A stretch of 37,082 bases of DNA from a virus. Numbering within the stretch: the stretch's first letter is position 1; each line of letters opens with the position of its first letter. Of the stretch, positions 29,935 through 37,082 are shown one piece after another. The stretch covers positions 1-37,082 of IMG/VR virus record IMGVR_UViG_3300034107_000030; one strand, written 5' to 3'. The notes beneath the pieces are model-generated. The model was not told the DNA's origin and did not search any database. It was given only the letters and a program-made list of their open reading frames with translations. The position numbers and the translations under genes are program-made.

Positions 29935-31462
29935 TTGTCGGGCTTGCGTGAAGTTCTGCACCCATGATGGCGATCTTGACGGGGTCAGTGCCTGACACCT
30001 CATAGACCCTGTCGCGGATGCGTGTGGTCATGCCAAGGCGACGCCACATGATCCGCTGGCCAAACCGGCCAATGCCGCCCATGGACGTCCAGTGTTCGTT
30101 TGACCAGTTGTGGCCGCCGTCGTCTGACCAGCGCAGCATAACTTGGGGATCGGCAATTACAGAGGACGTAATGTCGCTGGCAATGTAATCGCCGTTTTCA
30201 GTGATCAGATTGTCGCCAGCTTGCGTAACCAAAAGGAACACTTGCTCAGTTGTAAAACCGTTCAGACCCACACCAGACTCAGCGTCTAGTTGCAGGCTAT
30301 GCTGGGCAGTGCGCTTGAGCGTGTTTTGGCCAGTAGGAATAGCACGCCATGAACGCAACCACTTCTGAGGCGCGTTGTTGTCTGAGTAGATTTCAAGGCT
30401 GTATTTGTAAATGTTGCCATTTTCAAAGTCGCCAACAATTGTCTCACCACCAAAGTTGCACTGACAGTTAGAACGGTGACGGGTAAACGCGCCATTGACC
30501 AGCCCTGCGCGCTCATGCCATGCTTGCGTAGCCGCGTCATAGACCCAAGTCGCGTTGGCGCTGGGAAATGTCAGGACATAAAAGCCGTGGCCTTCTTGCT
30601 GGTATGTGTATGCCAGAGCGTCAGAGATGTTGCCGTACTGTGCGATAGCGTACTCAATGGCATGAGTAGAAACTCTTTGTCCTGTGTAGCCGTTGGCCTT
30701 GTAAACAATACCTTGGCCACGGGCGTCAGTGCCAAGCCAAAACAAGCTGTTGTCTAGTTTGGCAATAGAGAATGCAGCCACACAGCCAATTTCGTTAAAC
30801 GCGCCTTGGATGCGTTGGAGTGGGAAGTCTGTGCCGCCAACGTCGTACCAAACTTCAACCGAGTCAGTGCCAAACAACCAAGCCTCGCGGTGATCCACAT
30901 TGACCGCTACCAAGCCGTCTGGTGAGCCTTCAGCGCTTGCAAAATCAAGTGGGTCTATGGATGAGCCATCAAGCAATTGCGTGACCCATACGCGCTGGCT
31001 ATTGGGTTCGTTAAAAACAAAGTACCCATCTAAATAACCCACGGTCACAGCGCCTGGGAAATCGGGGTCTGTGATTTGTTTAAACTCGTTTGTGGCTTCG
31101 TTGTAAATGTAGCTTGGGCCGTTGCAGGCAAAAAACAGTTGCGTGCCGTTGTCAGCAATAGACACAGGGCCACCGTCAATGATGTTACCCAACTTGACTG
31201 GCGTGGCCGACGTGCTGGTCATTTTGTAGACCTCTGTGCCAGATACGACATAGAAGTCAGCGCCGTTGGTCTGGTGCGCCCACAATGCGCGGATGGGGCC
31301 AGAGCCAATGGTCTGAAGTAATTCTAATCCTGGTGCACGGTTCAAAAAGCCAGGTTCTTTGCCACCTTCAGGAATAACCTCTGGAAACAAATTGATCATG
31401 CGGTTGTCGGCAGCATTGATGCTGCGGGCAACGTAGCTTGAGCCAAGGATTGGCGTTTTCAT
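29927..31462 (-). CDS. Packaged-DNA stabilisation / tail hub protein (P22 gp10-like), 511 aa
   Basis: MKTPILGSSYVARSINAADNRMINLFPE and the following beta-rich sequence match the P22 gp10 stabilisation-protein family; P22 gp10 is about 472 aa. ATG 31462 gives a TGATG junction with the gp4-like gene; the alternative is TTG 31465. Repeated blade-like segments (VYKANGYTGQRVSTHAIEYAI, FYVLTFPSANATWVYDAATQAWHERAG) fit a propeller-type hub. It plugs the head-to-tail channel after packaging and carries the tailspikes. Confidence 0.92.
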   Translation of the reverse strand: MKTPILGSSYVARSINAADNRMINLFPEVIPEGGKEPGFLNRAPGLELLQTIGSGPIRALWAHQTNGADFYVVSGTEVYKMTSTSATPVKLGNIIDGGPVSIADNGTQLFFACNGPSYIYNEATNEFKQITDPDFPGAVTVGYLDGYFVFNEPNSQRVWVTQLLDGSSIDPLDFASAEGSPDGLVAVNVDHREAWLFGTDSVEVWYDVGGTDFPLQRIQGAFNEIGCVAAFSIAKLDNSLFWLGTDARGQGIVYKANGYTGQRVSTHAIEYAIAQYGNISDALAYTYQQEGHGFYVLTFPSANATWVYDAATQAWHERAGLVNGAFTRHRSNCQCNFGGETIVGDFENGNIYKYSLEIYSDNNAPQKWLRSWRAIPTGQNTLKRTAQHSLQLDAESGVGLNGFTTEQVFLLVTQAGDNLITENGDYIASDITSSVIADPQVMLRWSDDGGHNWSNEHWTSMGGIGRFGQRIMWRRLGMTTRIRDRVYEVSGTDPVKIAIMGAELHASPTNA

Positions 31463-32175
31463 CAATAGTTACCGGCATAGATGTTGAAACGTTGGCGGTT
31501 AGCCACCAATGCGTAAGGCAAAGCCATCACATCATCTGGGTTGTTGATGCGCTTCAGATTGCGCTTAGAAGTCATGGCAATTCGCTGAACCTGTGGGCTT
31601 GGCTCAACGCCAAACTCAGGGGCAAACTCCATGGCCAAGTTGTATGTAAACGCCCGCAGATAGCCAGGCGGGAAGTGCAAAGCCGTGGCTAGTGTGACTG
31701 GTTGCGTAAGTTCTTGCACCGACACAAAGTGAAACTCCAAATTTTGTGTAGGTCTTGGATAGAGATATATCTCAATATTAGGAAACGTCATGTTGACCCA
31801 CATGACTTGCGGGAACGTGGACGTTACAGTCTTAACAGCAATACCGTTGTACTGCTGTTGATTGATCATTTTGATGCCATACGACACGCCACTAGGCGCT
31901 TTGAAATACGTCGCGTCATCTATCAGTATGGGACGGTTGCCGACAAAGTCACCCGTTGGGCCAAGGGTGCGACTGATAAGACTTGCAGGCCATGTAAAGA
32001 CTTGGTCTTCTGTGCAAAACACTGATAAACGCTCAGTGTTCCACGACTCAATCATTTGTTGCATCGCCATCAAGGCGTCTTGCGACATAGCCGCAGAAGG
32101 TGTCTCGGCTTCGGCCAGAATACCCAGCAGGCGAAGCGCCCGATTTATTTGATCGCCAGCGGTATACGTTGCCAT
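31462..32175 (-). CDS. Head completion / tail accessory protein (P22 gp4-like), 237 aa
   Basis: Begins MATYTAGDQINRALRLLGILA. Conserved family parts: helical N-terminus with ALMAMQQMIESWNTERLSVF, the FTWPASLISRTLGPTGDF loop, PNIEIYLYPRPTQNLEFHF and FPPGYLRAFTYNLAMEFAPEFG. The protein binds beneath the portal ring as the first adaptor after packaging. It is longer than P22 gp4 (166 aa) but of the size common in other phages. It directly precedes the gp10-like gene, as in P22. Confidence 0.9.
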   Translation of the reverse strand: MATYTAGDQINRALRLLGILAEAETPSAAMSQDALMAMQQMIESWNTERLSVFCTEDQVFTWPASLISRTLGPTGDFVGNRPILIDDATYFKAPSGVSYGIKMINQQQYNGIAVKTVTSTFPQVMWVNMTFPNIEIYLYPRPTQNLEFHFVSVQELTQPVTLATALHFPPGYLRAFTYNLAMEFAPEFGVEPSPQVQRIAMTSKRNLKRINNPDDVMALPYALVANRQRFNIYAGNY

Positions 32176-32177
32176 GT

Positions 32178-32366
32178 TCAGACTCCTTCGGTTGCTTCCT
32201 CTGCCGGTTTACGGCGGCGCTTGATCTCCAACGTATTCACGGGAGCCGCCTGAACAGGCGTGTCTGGATTGTAGCGCGTCCAGCCATTTTTTTCATCTTC
32301 TTCAGCTTCTAAATCCATGGTTGCCACTTTAGCGCCATGGACAGGGTGAATCATTGTAATGTTCAT
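32178..32366 (-). CDS. Small virion-module protein, 62 aa
   Basis: MNITMIHPVHGAKVATMDLEAEEDEKNGWTRYNPDTP then Pro/Ala spacer and TLEIKRRRKPAEEA. Two starts are possible (ATG 32366 or ATG 32354, the latter beginning at MIHPVHG); neither has a ribosome binding site. The gene begins 6 bp after an intrinsic terminator (32372-32395), so it is expressed only by readthrough. Acidic middle and basic end. Function unknown. Confidence 0.6.
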   Translation of the reverse strand: MNITMIHPVHGAKVATMDLEAEEDEKNGWTRYNPDTPVQAAPVNTLEIKRRRKPAEEATEGV

Positions 32367-32371
32367 AGTAG

Positions 32372-32395
32372 AAAGGGGGTGATTAGCCCCCTTTT
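32372..32395 (-). terminator. Intrinsic terminator between decoration gene and tail hub genes
   Basis: On the minus strand, AAAGGGGG and CCCCCTTT (8-bp stem, 7-base loop) end in TTT-C-T. It has a moderate T run and is expected to be partial, since the tail genes downstream show no separate promoter. Confidence 0.65.
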
Positions 32396-32398
32396 AGT

Positions 32399-32812
32399 TT
32401 ACAGAACGTGGAGTACAGCAAAGTTGATTACAAAAGCCTCAGCCAGCGCACCGCCTGAGAGATTGCGAATTGTGATTACGCAACTTCCTGTGGTTTTGCT
32501 AGAAATCCAGCAGTTGTAAGCACCAGCGGTAGCACCAGATGAAACGCTTAAAATAATAACGTCTTTTGCGCTAATTGTGCTGTTGGTCAAAGTGAACGAA
32601 ACGTTTGTGATGTTAGCCAACGAAGCGCCGTTCAGTGTGATCTGACCAGCAGACTTGTTCAGAGTTACCCCTGTGGACTTGTCTGTGGCTTGTGTCACTG
32701 TGCCGCTTGCTTCTGCGGTGTAGCCCAACTCGCCACCAGCCAGCACAAAGTTAGACCCAATGATGTCTTGGTCTTCAAAAGCAACACCAATTGGTTTGGT
32801 ATTAGAGGTCAT
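32399..32812 (-). CDS. Capsid decoration-type protein, 137 aa
   Basis: MTSNTKPIGVAFEDQDIIGSNF..., then Ser/Thr/Ala-rich beta sequence (ATDKSTGVTLNKSAGQITLNGASLANITNVSFTLTN...). ATG 32812 has AAAGGA at good spacing and replaces the upstream ATG 32848, which lies inside the terminator. Downstream of coat and the 135-aa gene; composition fits a head decoration or fibre protein. It is flanked by two terminators, so it forms its own transcript step. Confidence 0.65.
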   Translation of the reverse strand: MTSNTKPIGVAFEDQDIIGSNFVLAGGELGYTAEASGTVTQATDKSTGVTLNKSAGQITLNGASLANITNVSFTLTNSTISAKDVIILSVSSGATAGAYNCWISSKTTGSCVITIRNLSGGALAEAFVINFAVLHVL

Positions 32813-32824
32813 GATGTTTCCTTT

Positions 32825-32848
32825 AAAAATGAGGGCCGAAGCCCCCAT
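32825..32848 (-). terminator. Intrinsic terminator with TTCG loop after the coat/decoration genes
   Basis: Minus strand: ATGGGGGC-TTCG-GCCCTCAT, 8-bp stem with one G-T pair and the extra-stable TTCG tetraloop, followed by TTTT. It lies 3 bp after the stop of the 135-aa gene and should reduce transcription of everything beyond coat and first decoration gene. Confidence 0.85.
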
Positions 32849-32851
32849 TAT

Positions 32852-33259
32852 TTAGCCCAAACGATACACAACGTAAGTACCGTCGCCGGTCTTACGGAAG
32901 CGGAACAATTGGCTAGTTGTTACAGCGATAGCAACCAAGGCGTTACCGCCATCAGATACACCAGTATTAACAGCCAAAGTCACCGCGCCAGAGGAAGTGC
33001 CGATGTTGACAATTGACAAGTCAAATGTGCTGCCAACAGTAGCATTAGGAACTGCTGCGTCAATTGCTGTGCCCAAAGGTAGCGTGTATGTTGCAGCAGT
33101 TGTGGAGGGGTTAGCCACCAACATCTGATTAACAATTTGCGCTGCCGTTAGGGTTGCAGTAGCCGTAGCTGTCTGAGGGGCGGCCATTGCGCCCATGATA
33201 GTTTCTTGACGGTTTCCTGCACCAACTTGATAACCGCCTGCGCCATTAGGTAAAGCCAT
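32852..33259 (-). CDS. Capsid decoration-type protein, 135 aa
   Basis: MALPNGAGGYQVGAGNRQETIMG... followed by Thr/Ala-rich beta sequence (PQTATATATLTAAQIVNQMLVANPSTTAATYTLPLGTAI). It ends in a short basic segment (FRFRKTGDGTYVVYRLG). Located just after the coat gene with AAAGGA before ATG 33259. Position and composition suggest a surface decoration protein that stabilises the capsid. No specific family recognised. Confidence 0.7.
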   Translation of the reverse strand: MALPNGAGGYQVGAGNRQETIMGAMAAPQTATATATLTAAQIVNQMLVANPSTTAATYTLPLGTAIDAAVPNATVGSTFDLSIVNIGTSSGAVTLAVNTGVSDGGNALVAIAVTTSQLFRFRKTGDGTYVVYRLG

Positions 33260-33284
33260 GATAATTTCCTTTCAATCTTAAAAA

Positions 33285-34487
33285 TTAACCCCAGATGCGG
33301 CAAGCCATCTGTGGACGAATTGTGCTGAAGCCATACAAAACGTCGATACGGCAAGGCATGCGATCGTTGTTAATGTCGTACTGGCGAACCACACGCAAAG
33401 AAATACCATTGTGAACAGCACGGGCAGCCATGTCGACGCCTTGGGGCAACAACAAGTCAGCAGTGGCGAACGTGATCGCATCTTTGTGGTAAACCAAGTT
33501 CTGTGCGTACTGGCTAGTTGCAGCGCCCACAAATATCACAGCCTTACCAGAGGCAGGGAAACTGTCCACGGTAGCCAAAGCATTAGCAGCGGTGTAAATA
33601 GGAGCAACAGTCACAACGATTGCAGTGCCAGAGGCAGTTGCATCAGCCAAAGCTACGAACTGGAACAAAGAACCAGTGGACTCACGGGTCTGTGGGTTCA
33701 CAGCAAAGCAATCAGCAACAGTGAACACGTCACCAGCTTTAACTGTCAGGCCAGAGCCGATGGTCAAAGCAATGCTTGCAGCGCCTTCAGACGACACAGT
33801 AGTGGTCACAGAGTTGCCAGTGGCAACGCGTGAGCCAGTCATGTGTTGCTTGATAGACTGAGACATGTTGACTTCGTCATAGCCGAGAACACCAGTGCCC
33901 ATCATGCCGTTCTTAAACTGCTTGCTGATGGTGTCTGTAGGATTGAACAAACCCTTCATGCCTTCAACCAAACCAGCGTTAGCGGCTGGGTTGACGGTGG
34001 CGTAACGGGGGTTCATCACAGCGGCGTTTTCGTTCAGCTTCTGCTGGGCTTGGAGCAAGACCAAAGAAGTTGAAGGTGTAGTGCCGGGCGTGCCAACAGT
34101 GTTACCAATAGACCTGTACGCATTGGCCACGTCTGCATCAATGGAAGATGCCAACTGGCTGATACGAGGCTTTAACACACGCTCTGCAAAGTCGTCCAAT
34201 TGCATGGTCAATTCAGCAGATGTGAAGTTAACACCGATGTGCTTTTGTGAAGCAACAGTCAATGTGGTGAACTGCTCGTTGTCGTCTTGAACTTGCAAGG
34301 CGGCGCCGTCAGTAACCAAAGCACGGTCAGGTAAACGGATACGCAGTGTGGAGCCGATCTTTGCGCCTTCAACAGCGAAAGAGTCGTCATACTGGCGGTT
34401 TACGTTACGGGTGATCACCAAGTTGTTCTCGAGGATTTCGAGAGCCTTACGGGTGATCATGTCAATCGTCAGAATACTATTAGACAT
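33285..34487 (-). CDS. Major capsid protein (P22 coat family)
   Basis: 400 aa against about 430 in P22. Family signatures: MSNSILTIDMITRKALEILENNLVITRNVNRQYDDSF at the N-terminus, GSTLRIRLPDRALVTDG, EVNMSQSIKQH around 205-215, and a C-terminal DRMPCRIDVLYGFSTIRPQMACRIWG. HK97-fold core with the extra insertion domain of P22-type coats. It assembles on the scaffold around the portal. AAAGGA precedes ATG 34487, directly after the scaffold gene. Confidence 0.95.
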   Translation of the reverse strand: MSNSILTIDMITRKALEILENNLVITRNVNRQYDDSFAVEGAKIGSTLRIRLPDRALVTDGAALQVQDDNEQFTTLTVASQKHIGVNFTSAELTMQLDDFAERVLKPRISQLASSIDADVANAYRSIGNTVGTPGTTPSTSLVLLQAQQKLNENAAVMNPRYATVNPAANAGLVEGMKGLFNPTDTISKQFKNGMMGTGVLGYDEVNMSQSIKQHMTGSRVATGNSVTTTVSSEGAASIALTIGSGLTVKAGDVFTVADCFAVNPQTRESTGSLFQFVALADATASGTAIVVTVAPIYTAANALATVDSFPASGKAVIFVGAATSQYAQNLVYHKDAITFATADLLLPQGVDMAARAVHNGISLRVVRQYDINNDRMPCRIDVLYGFSTIRPQMACRIWG

Positions 34488-34505
34488 ATTAGTCCTTTCA
34501 AAAAA

Positions 34506-35294
34506 TTAGCGGTTGCGTTGCGCTTCGTACTTTTTCATCTGGCGGGCACGTTCAGCTTCGATCCACTGCGAGGTTGTCATGGACTTGATTGACCGTGGGT
34601 CAGTCGTGTCATGGCTCGGCGAACCGTTTGAACGTGCTGTTACCGGACTAATCGGCGCTGGCGCGTTTGAAGTTTTTTTGACCGGAGGATCAGAGGCCAA
34701 TCTGGCTTCAATCTTTCCAATCTCTTTTGCCTGCATGAAAGGCGATAAACGGGAGATTCGCGCCGCTTCTTTGACGTTTGAGCCTAGGTAGTAAGCTACT
34801 TCGGGGCCAACGTCAGATTCATAAATCGCTTCAGCCATGACCTCGGTGATGGGCACGTTAGGGTTACGGGCTACCTGATCGTAGTCGTCATATTTATCCC
34901 TGACCTTTTCCTCACTGTCGGCATAAGCCTCCATGATCTCGGCTTGCTGCTTTGCGGCATCACGTTGGGCGACAAGTTCTTGGGCTTTCTGAAGTGCTAA
35001 TACTTGCGCATATTCTTCAGGGCTTGTAAAACTGTCAGCACTAGGTGCTTCCGCTGGCATAGACCTCAAGGTTTGCGTCTCCGCTGCTCTTGTGGCCTGA
35101 TCTCTTTCCCATTTGCGCTGTTCTCTTGCGAGGCGCTTACCGATCATTGCGTCGATTTCAGCTTGCGTATAAGTTTTTTCCGCTGGCTGGTCAGTCTGCT
35201 CTGTCGATACTTCCGGCGAATTAACTTCGGGTTCAGGGGCAGCCGTTGCTTCCTGTTCCGGCGCGGGTACTTCCGCTAAGATTTCATTGTCCAT
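34506..35294 (-). CDS. Scaffolding protein (P22 gp8-like)
   Basis: 262 aa, acidic disordered N-terminus (PAPEQEATAAPEPEVNSPEVSTEQTDQPAEK), a long helical centre, and a short C-terminal helix with many basic residues (SQWIEAERARQMKKYEAQRNR). A basic helix-turn-helix at the C-terminus is what P22 scaffold uses to grip coat protein. It sits immediately upstream of the coat gene. CAGGA precedes ATG 35294. It should be present in the procapsid and leave on packaging. Confidence 0.88.
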   Translation of the reverse strand: MDNEILAEVPAPEQEATAAPEPEVNSPEVSTEQTDQPAEKTYTQAEIDAMIGKRLAREQRKWERDQATRAAETQTLRSMPAEAPSADSFTSPEEYAQVLALQKAQELVAQRDAAKQQAEIMEAYADSEEKVRDKYDDYDQVARNPNVPITEVMAEAIYESDVGPEVAYYLGSNVKEAARISRLSPFMQAKEIGKIEARLASDPPVKKTSNAPAPISPVTARSNGSPSHDTTDPRSIKSMTTSQWIEAERARQMKKYEAQRNR

Positions 35295-35344
35295 TTTGAA
35301 TCCTGAGATTCCCTGATGTTCGCACCAGTACGTTTTGTCGCATA

Positions 35345-35560
35345 TTACAGCAATTCTTGTTTAGGCGTCAACGCTTCTTTCAACATCTTGAAAAAAGCCT
35401 CTCTGCCAACTTGGAGTTGATCAACATTAAACTTGGCACTTGCCAGTTTGCGATCAAGATCCGCGACATGGTTGAGAAGCGTCTGCTGCTCAGGACTCAT
35501 GTCTTCATATTGGTATTCAACTTCGTCGATTGTCACAGGGGTCTTTTTTTCGTTTCCCAT
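35345..35560 (-). CDS. Small coiled-coil protein before scaffold, 71 aa
   Basis: MGNEKKTPVTIDEVEYQYEDMSPEQQTLLNHVADLDRKLASAKFNVDQLQVGREAFFKM... A short beta hairpin (TIDEVEYQYEDMS) then one long heptad helix; the pattern recurs in many phages next to structural genes. AAGGAAAC lies before ATG 35560. A 50-bp gap with no clear promoter separates it from scaffold. Function unknown, possibly assembly related. Confidence 0.65.
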   Translation of the reverse strand: MGNEKKTPVTIDEVEYQYEDMSPEQQTLLNHVADLDRKLASAKFNVDQLQVGREAFFKMLKEALTPKQELL

Positions 35561-35571
35561 GATGTTTCCTT

Positions 35572-36174
35572 TTAAATTGCTGCCAAGATCAGGTGGCAGC
35601 TTCCTGTTAAATTACGCCCTTTCCAATTATTTGGCTTCTTACCTTTTTTAGCAAGGGACATTTTTAATTTAGTTTCGTCAGATAATTTTCTTCCTACGCG
35701 CAACGCAGCTAATTTTGCCGCATGTTCTGGAGATTGTTTTTTACCGCGTTTTGCCTCAGAGATTTTTTGGCGTGTTTCTGGCGAAACAACGCGGTCTGAC
35801 ATTAACTTTGAAACAATTTGCTTTTGTTTATCTGACGTTGTTTTACCAAGCCTAGATTTTGAAATAGCATCTGCGGCCAAATTCCGAACCATAACGTACG
35901 TTTTGGAATTTAATTTGGAACCGTTGCAACACGCCATAGTCCAAAAAGCATTTGCCATTTTTGCGTTTTTATACGCTTTCCAAAGCAACCAATGAGCAAG
36001 AAAATGAAGCCGCAAAGACAAAGCTACTAGATTGTCTTTTTTGTTGTTACCGCCCATAGAGCGCGGGACAATATGATGCTTCTCTACCCGACCTTCAGAC
36101 GGGTAAAGTTTGGCATATTCAATTAACCGCAAATAACGGCTATATTGAAGCTGGCTTACGGGGCTGTATTCCAT
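35572..36174 (-). CDS. HNH homing endonuclease with NUMOD3 repeats, 200 aa
   Basis: HNH nuclease core VEKHHIVPRSMGG...NLVALSLRLHFLAHWLLWKA with His33-His34, Asn48 and His57/His61. Then three NUMOD3-type DNA-binding repeats: SPETRQKISEAKRGKK (131-146), SPEHAAKLAALRVGRK (148-163) and SDETKLKMSLAKKGKK (165-180). It cuts DNA at a specific site so that its gene is copied into related phages; it is a selfish element with no virion role. The coding sequence is visibly more AT rich than scaffold and coat. No ribosome binding site; the ATG overlaps the 109-aa gene by 19 bp, so translation is coupled. Confidence 0.9.
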   Translation of the reverse strand: MEYSPVSQLQYSRYLRLIEYAKLYPSEGRVEKHHIVPRSMGGNNKKDNLVALSLRLHFLAHWLLWKAYKNAKMANAFWTMACCNGSKLNSKTYVMVRNLAADAISKSRLGKTTSDKQKQIVSKLMSDRVVSPETRQKISEAKRGKKQSPEHAAKLAALRVGRKLSDETKLKMSLAKKGKKPNNWKGRNLTGSCHLILAAI

Positions 36175-36485
36175 GGTAATGGCGGCGTAACTACTGGAGG
36201 GTTTACCTGATTTGCAATTTGTTGCTCAACAGCGGCTTCAGTAGCGGTCTGGTCAACGCCAGAAGCCCATATCCAGCCAAGCACTTGAGCCTGCGTCAAT
36301 TGTGCGTAGGGCGTGTAGGGTGCGCTTGGGTCAAGCGTTACTGAGCAAGTAGAATAGACAGAACCGTAGTAAGTTCCGTCTGTGCCAGAGCATGTCCAAT
36401 GCACGTTAAAAACGACATCGGTCAAGCCGCCCTCTTGTGGGTAGCAGTCCATTGCTGTAACTGTCCATGTGTATTGTGTAGTCAT
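36156..36485 (-). CDS. Phage structural-module protein (DUF7936-like), 109 aa
   Basis: MTTQYTWTVTAMDCYPQEGG... with VVFNVHWTCSGTDGTYYGSVY, VTLDPSAPYTPYAQLTQAQVLGW and a C-terminal helix. This pattern is common in phages, usually next to a fibre gene; I recall the name DUF7936. Beta-sandwich-like first half and helical second half. AAAAGGAAAA lies before ATG 36485, 19 bp after the fibre stop. Role unknown; a virion-associated or fibre-assembly function is likely from position. Confidence 0.7.
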   Translation of the reverse strand: MTTQYTWTVTAMDCYPQEGGLTDVVFNVHWTCSGTDGTYYGSVYSTCSVTLDPSAPYTPYAQLTQAQVLGWIWASGVDQTATEAAVEQQIANQVNPPVVTPPLPWNTAP

Positions 36486-36504
36486 GATATTTTCCTTTTA
36501 AAGA

Positions 36505-37082
36505 TTAGGGGTGTGATGCTTTGTAGGCATCAAATTCTGCTTTCAGTTCTTGGATGGCTTTTAGCAACATAAATGGTAAAACGCTTTGTTTTACTTGTTT
36601 ATATATTTCGCCGCCTTCTTCAACTGGATTTATGTCATTTTGAACAAGATTTGGAAAAACTTGTTCCACTTCTTGTGCAATAAGACCCAACTCTTGGGGA
36701 GTACCTTCTGCATCATTTTTCCAGTTATATTTGACAACACGCAACTTACAAAGGTCATCAATATAGCCATTACGAGTGGTAACAATATTTTTCTTTAGCC
36801 GCTCATCTGACGAATAAGAAGTTGTGCCATTACCATATAGATACCAGTTGCCTACGCTACTGGTGTTACCCCAGAAATGATATGAACTTGTATTGTTACC
36901 ATTTGATTGAAGAACAGTAGAAACTGCGCTGTAACCAGAAGTGTTTGTATTTTGCTGAAATGTTGCTACTTGTGTTCCCGCACCAACCACGGACATTTTA
37001 TCGCCAGCACGTGTCTGGCTCGTAGTCCCCACCAGCAAGTTACCGCTAGAGTCTATTCTGGCTCGTTCTGGATAAGCGCCAG
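36505..37082 (-). CDS. Tail fibre C-terminus with S74 chaperone domain (runs off the window edge)
   Basis: Open to the right edge; contains ERARIDSSGNLLVGTTSQ and the S74 signature SSDERLKKNIVTT, then LCKLRVVKYNWKND, LGLIAQEVEQVFPNLV and YKQVKQSVLPFMLLKAIQELKAE. S74 domains are intramolecular chaperones that trimerise the fibre and then cut themselves off at the Ser-Asp site. The ATG at 37038 is only an internal methionine; the true start is almost certainly at 1843 through the terminal repeat. The 14 bases beyond the repeat (37069-37082) do not match the left copy. Confidence 0.88.
   Translation of the reverse strand, partial: GAYPERARIDSSGNLLVGTTSQTRAGDKMSVVGAGTQVATFQQNTNTSGYSAVSTVLQSNGNNTSSYHFWGNTSSVGNWYLYGNGTTSYSSDERLKKNIVTTRNGYIDDLCKLRVVKYNWKNDAEGTPQELGLIAQEVEQVFPNLVQNDINPVEEGGEIYKQVKQSVLPFMLLKAIQELKAEFDAYKASHP
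36912..37068. repeat. Terminal direct repeat, right copy (matches 1-157)
   Basis: Same 157 bp as the left end with one change (37039 G versus 128 A). Outside it, 37069-37082 encodes GAYP where the left copy encodes DLT before ERARID. Confidence 0.9.

Overview
The window is most of a tailed-phage genome of the short-tailed, P22-like (podovirus) type. The evidence is the virion gene set: a 720-codon P22-type portal, scaffold, P22-type coat protein, gp4-like and gp10-like tail hub proteins, and three consecutive ejection proteins. Their order follows P22 and most lengths are close to P22 (gp4-like and the gp16-position protein are clearly longer). No integrase, repressor, tRNA, rRNA or CRISPR was seen, so nothing in the window shows lysogeny. 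The GH24 lysozyme, 3-TM holin-like protein and P22-like morphology fit a Gram-negative host. The host species cannot be read from the sequence.

Layout on the given coordinates. (1) 7119 down to 1, minus strand: packaging and portal genes (small and large terminase, three short lysine-rich proteins, portal, a 121-aa conserved protein, an 88-aa protein), then the N-terminal part of a tail fibre that runs off the left edge. (2) 7120-7756: the only long non-coding stretch, with fourteen copies of a 9-bp motif in both orientations, a 17-bp-stem inverted repeat, an AT-rich patch, a perfect operator-like palindrome and divergent promoters. It is a candidate replication origin and control region. (3) 7757-10146, plus strand: a tight cluster of ten or eleven small genes, mostly unrecognised, ending at a strong intrinsic terminator. 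(4) 16212 down to 10194, minus strand: replication genes (PD-(D/E)XK/Fe-S nuclease, conserved 211-aa protein, family-A DNA polymerase, primase-helicase). (5) 16295-18856, plus strand: VRR-NUC nuclease, SNF2-type helicase and six short proteins. (6) 36505 down to 18842, minus strand: fibre C-terminus, 109-aa protein, HNH endonuclease, scaffold, coat, two decoration-type proteins, tail hub, needle-position protein, 1235-aa tailspike, cupin, three ejection proteins and lysis genes.

The two window ends share a 157-bp direct repeat with one mismatch. Joining the ends through it restores one open fibre reading frame (about 749 aa) and places portal directly upstream of scaffold and coat, as in P22. 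The window is therefore best read as a circularly permuted, nearly complete genome of about 36.9 kb, opened inside a fibre gene.

Genes within modules are packed with 1-bp or 4-bp stop/start overlaps, which suggests translational coupling. Two intrinsic terminators flank the second decoration gene downstream of the coat gene and should reduce transcription of the genes beyond. Family names are recalled from sequence patterns; no database was searched.
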